A stretch of DNA of 6,153 nucleotides, from assembly GCA_017631775.1 (NCBI GenBank), contig JAGBSQ010000252.1, forward strand, positions 1 through 6,153, in the 5' to 3' direction. Below, piece after piece: positions 5,548 through 6,153 of the stretch (position 1 is its first letter; every line of letters begins with the position of its first letter). The position numbers were made by a program, and so were the translations under genes. Origin of the DNA: Clostridia bacterium. Lineage in GTDB: Bacteria > Bacillota_A > Clostridia > Oscillospirales > CAG-272. Below the pieces are notes generated by a model. That model did not search any database. It was not told the origin of the DNA and worked only from the letters and a program-made list of their open reading frames with translations.

Positions 5548-6153
5548 TTACGGTGCTTTAAATTCGATAATTGCGCAATAGAGTGCTTTGAATTGCGCGT
5601 AGGCTTGTTCATTGGAGAACACGGTGCCTCTTGTGAGCACAATCAGCGTATCGGCCGGCAGAACCTGCAGGGCCTCGTAGTACTGATAAAATGCGGTGTC
5701 ACCCAATCGAATGGGATATTCATCGTATGCTCCGGTAGGCGTTGTACCAAAGCTTTCGGCAAGCGGAACGGAATGCTCTCCTGCCATATGCTGTGCTTCA
5801 TAAACAGCGGTGTTGACAAGCCAAATGGCACAGTCTCCCGTCATCATATAGGAAGAAAGCTCCTCTAAGCGGTTAGCGTTCTCCCCTTTTGCCATGTGAA
5901 ATGCGGAGCCGTTAAAGTCGCCCGTTTCGGGATCGGTATAAAGAGCGCGCAGCTCATCTTCGGTATAAAAAGGATAGCTGACAACACCAACGGCAGGGCT
6001 GTTTTCGGCAAAGGTCTGTTTGGAAAAGTCCCCAAAAACGCGTTCGACCGCCACAAGCTCCTCGCTTGTCATTGTGTGGGATCCGCCAAAGGTGATGTAA
6101 ATATCTTTGCTTGGAGTAGTTGCGCACTGTGCAAAGCAAACAATGGCAACAAA
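5548..6153 (-). CDS. Uncharacterised, probably exported or membrane-anchored protein, 5' end cut by window
   Basis: I do not recognise a named family. The frame is open from the right edge to TAA 5550-5548 (201 codons). ATG 6072 is a possible internal start, but the 27 in-frame codons upstream read as a hydrophobic run (FVAIVCFAQC) followed by TTPSKDIYITFGG. That looks like the end of a signal peptide or membrane anchor and then a mature domain, so the true start is probably beyond the window. FAQC is a poor lipobox because of the Gln before Cys. The rest is acidic, with several Tyr/Phe residues and no catalytic motif that I can name. Alternating hydrophobic stretches such as DCAIWLV and DTLIVLT suggest beta strands of a small soluble domain outside the membrane. 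The gene converges on purC across a shared terminator. Confidence 0.75.
   Translation of the reverse strand, partial: FVAIVCFAQCATTPSKDIYITFGGSHTMTSEELVAVERVFGDFSKQTFAENSPAVGVVSYPFYTEDELRALYTDPETGDFNGSAFHMAKGENANRLEELSSYMMTGDCAIWLVNTAVYEAQHMAGEHSVPLAESFGTTPTGAYDEYPIRLGDTAFYQYYEALQVLPADTLIVLTRGTVFSNEQAYAQFKALYCAIIEFKAP

Overview
The window looks like a piece of a chromosome from an anaerobic gut-type member of the Clostridia (Firmicutes). The main evidence is a fused ispH–ribosomal protein S1 gene, an arrangement known mainly from Clostridia. Supporting evidence is the cmk–ispH/S1 gene order, strong AGGAGG-type ribosome binding sites and near-perfect sigma-A promoters. I cannot name a genus. 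No mobile element, CRISPR array, tRNA or rRNA is visible.

Layout. From about 4645 leftward to the window edge, a four-gene minus-strand cluster reads RpiR-type regulator (4570-3704), HI0933/BaiN-like flavoprotein (3723-2470), cytidylate kinase cmk (2441-1773), and ispH fused to S1 domains (1776 to beyond position 1). The genes overlap by 20 nt, are separated by 28 nt, and overlap by 4 nt (ATGA), in that order, so they are probably co-transcribed. A consensus promoter lies just upstream of the regulator. Rightward from a second consensus promoter at 4709-4737 runs a single gene, a short divergent purC (SAICAR synthetase, 4810-5493), after a roughly 65-nt leader containing a hairpin. It ends in a strong 19-bp hairpin terminator with A and T tracts on both sides. 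That terminator also serves a convergent minus-strand gene (5548 to the right edge), which encodes an unrecognised, probably exported or membrane-anchored protein and is cut at its 5' end.

The genes are mostly housekeeping: CMP/dCMP phosphorylation, the last step of the MEP isoprenoid pathway, translation (S1), and step eight of purine synthesis. Only the regulator, the flavoprotein and the right-hand gene lack a clear role.

I did not find a wholly new system. The points most worth a second look are these: (a) signs that the S1 half of the fusion is also made alone, namely an in-frame ATG with an AGGAGG, a sharp change in codon choice exactly there, and a candidate internal promoter; (b) a 16-bp A/T inverted repeat midway between the two divergent promoters; (c) a purC leader hairpin that could cover the ribosome binding site; and (d) altered signature motifs in PurC.
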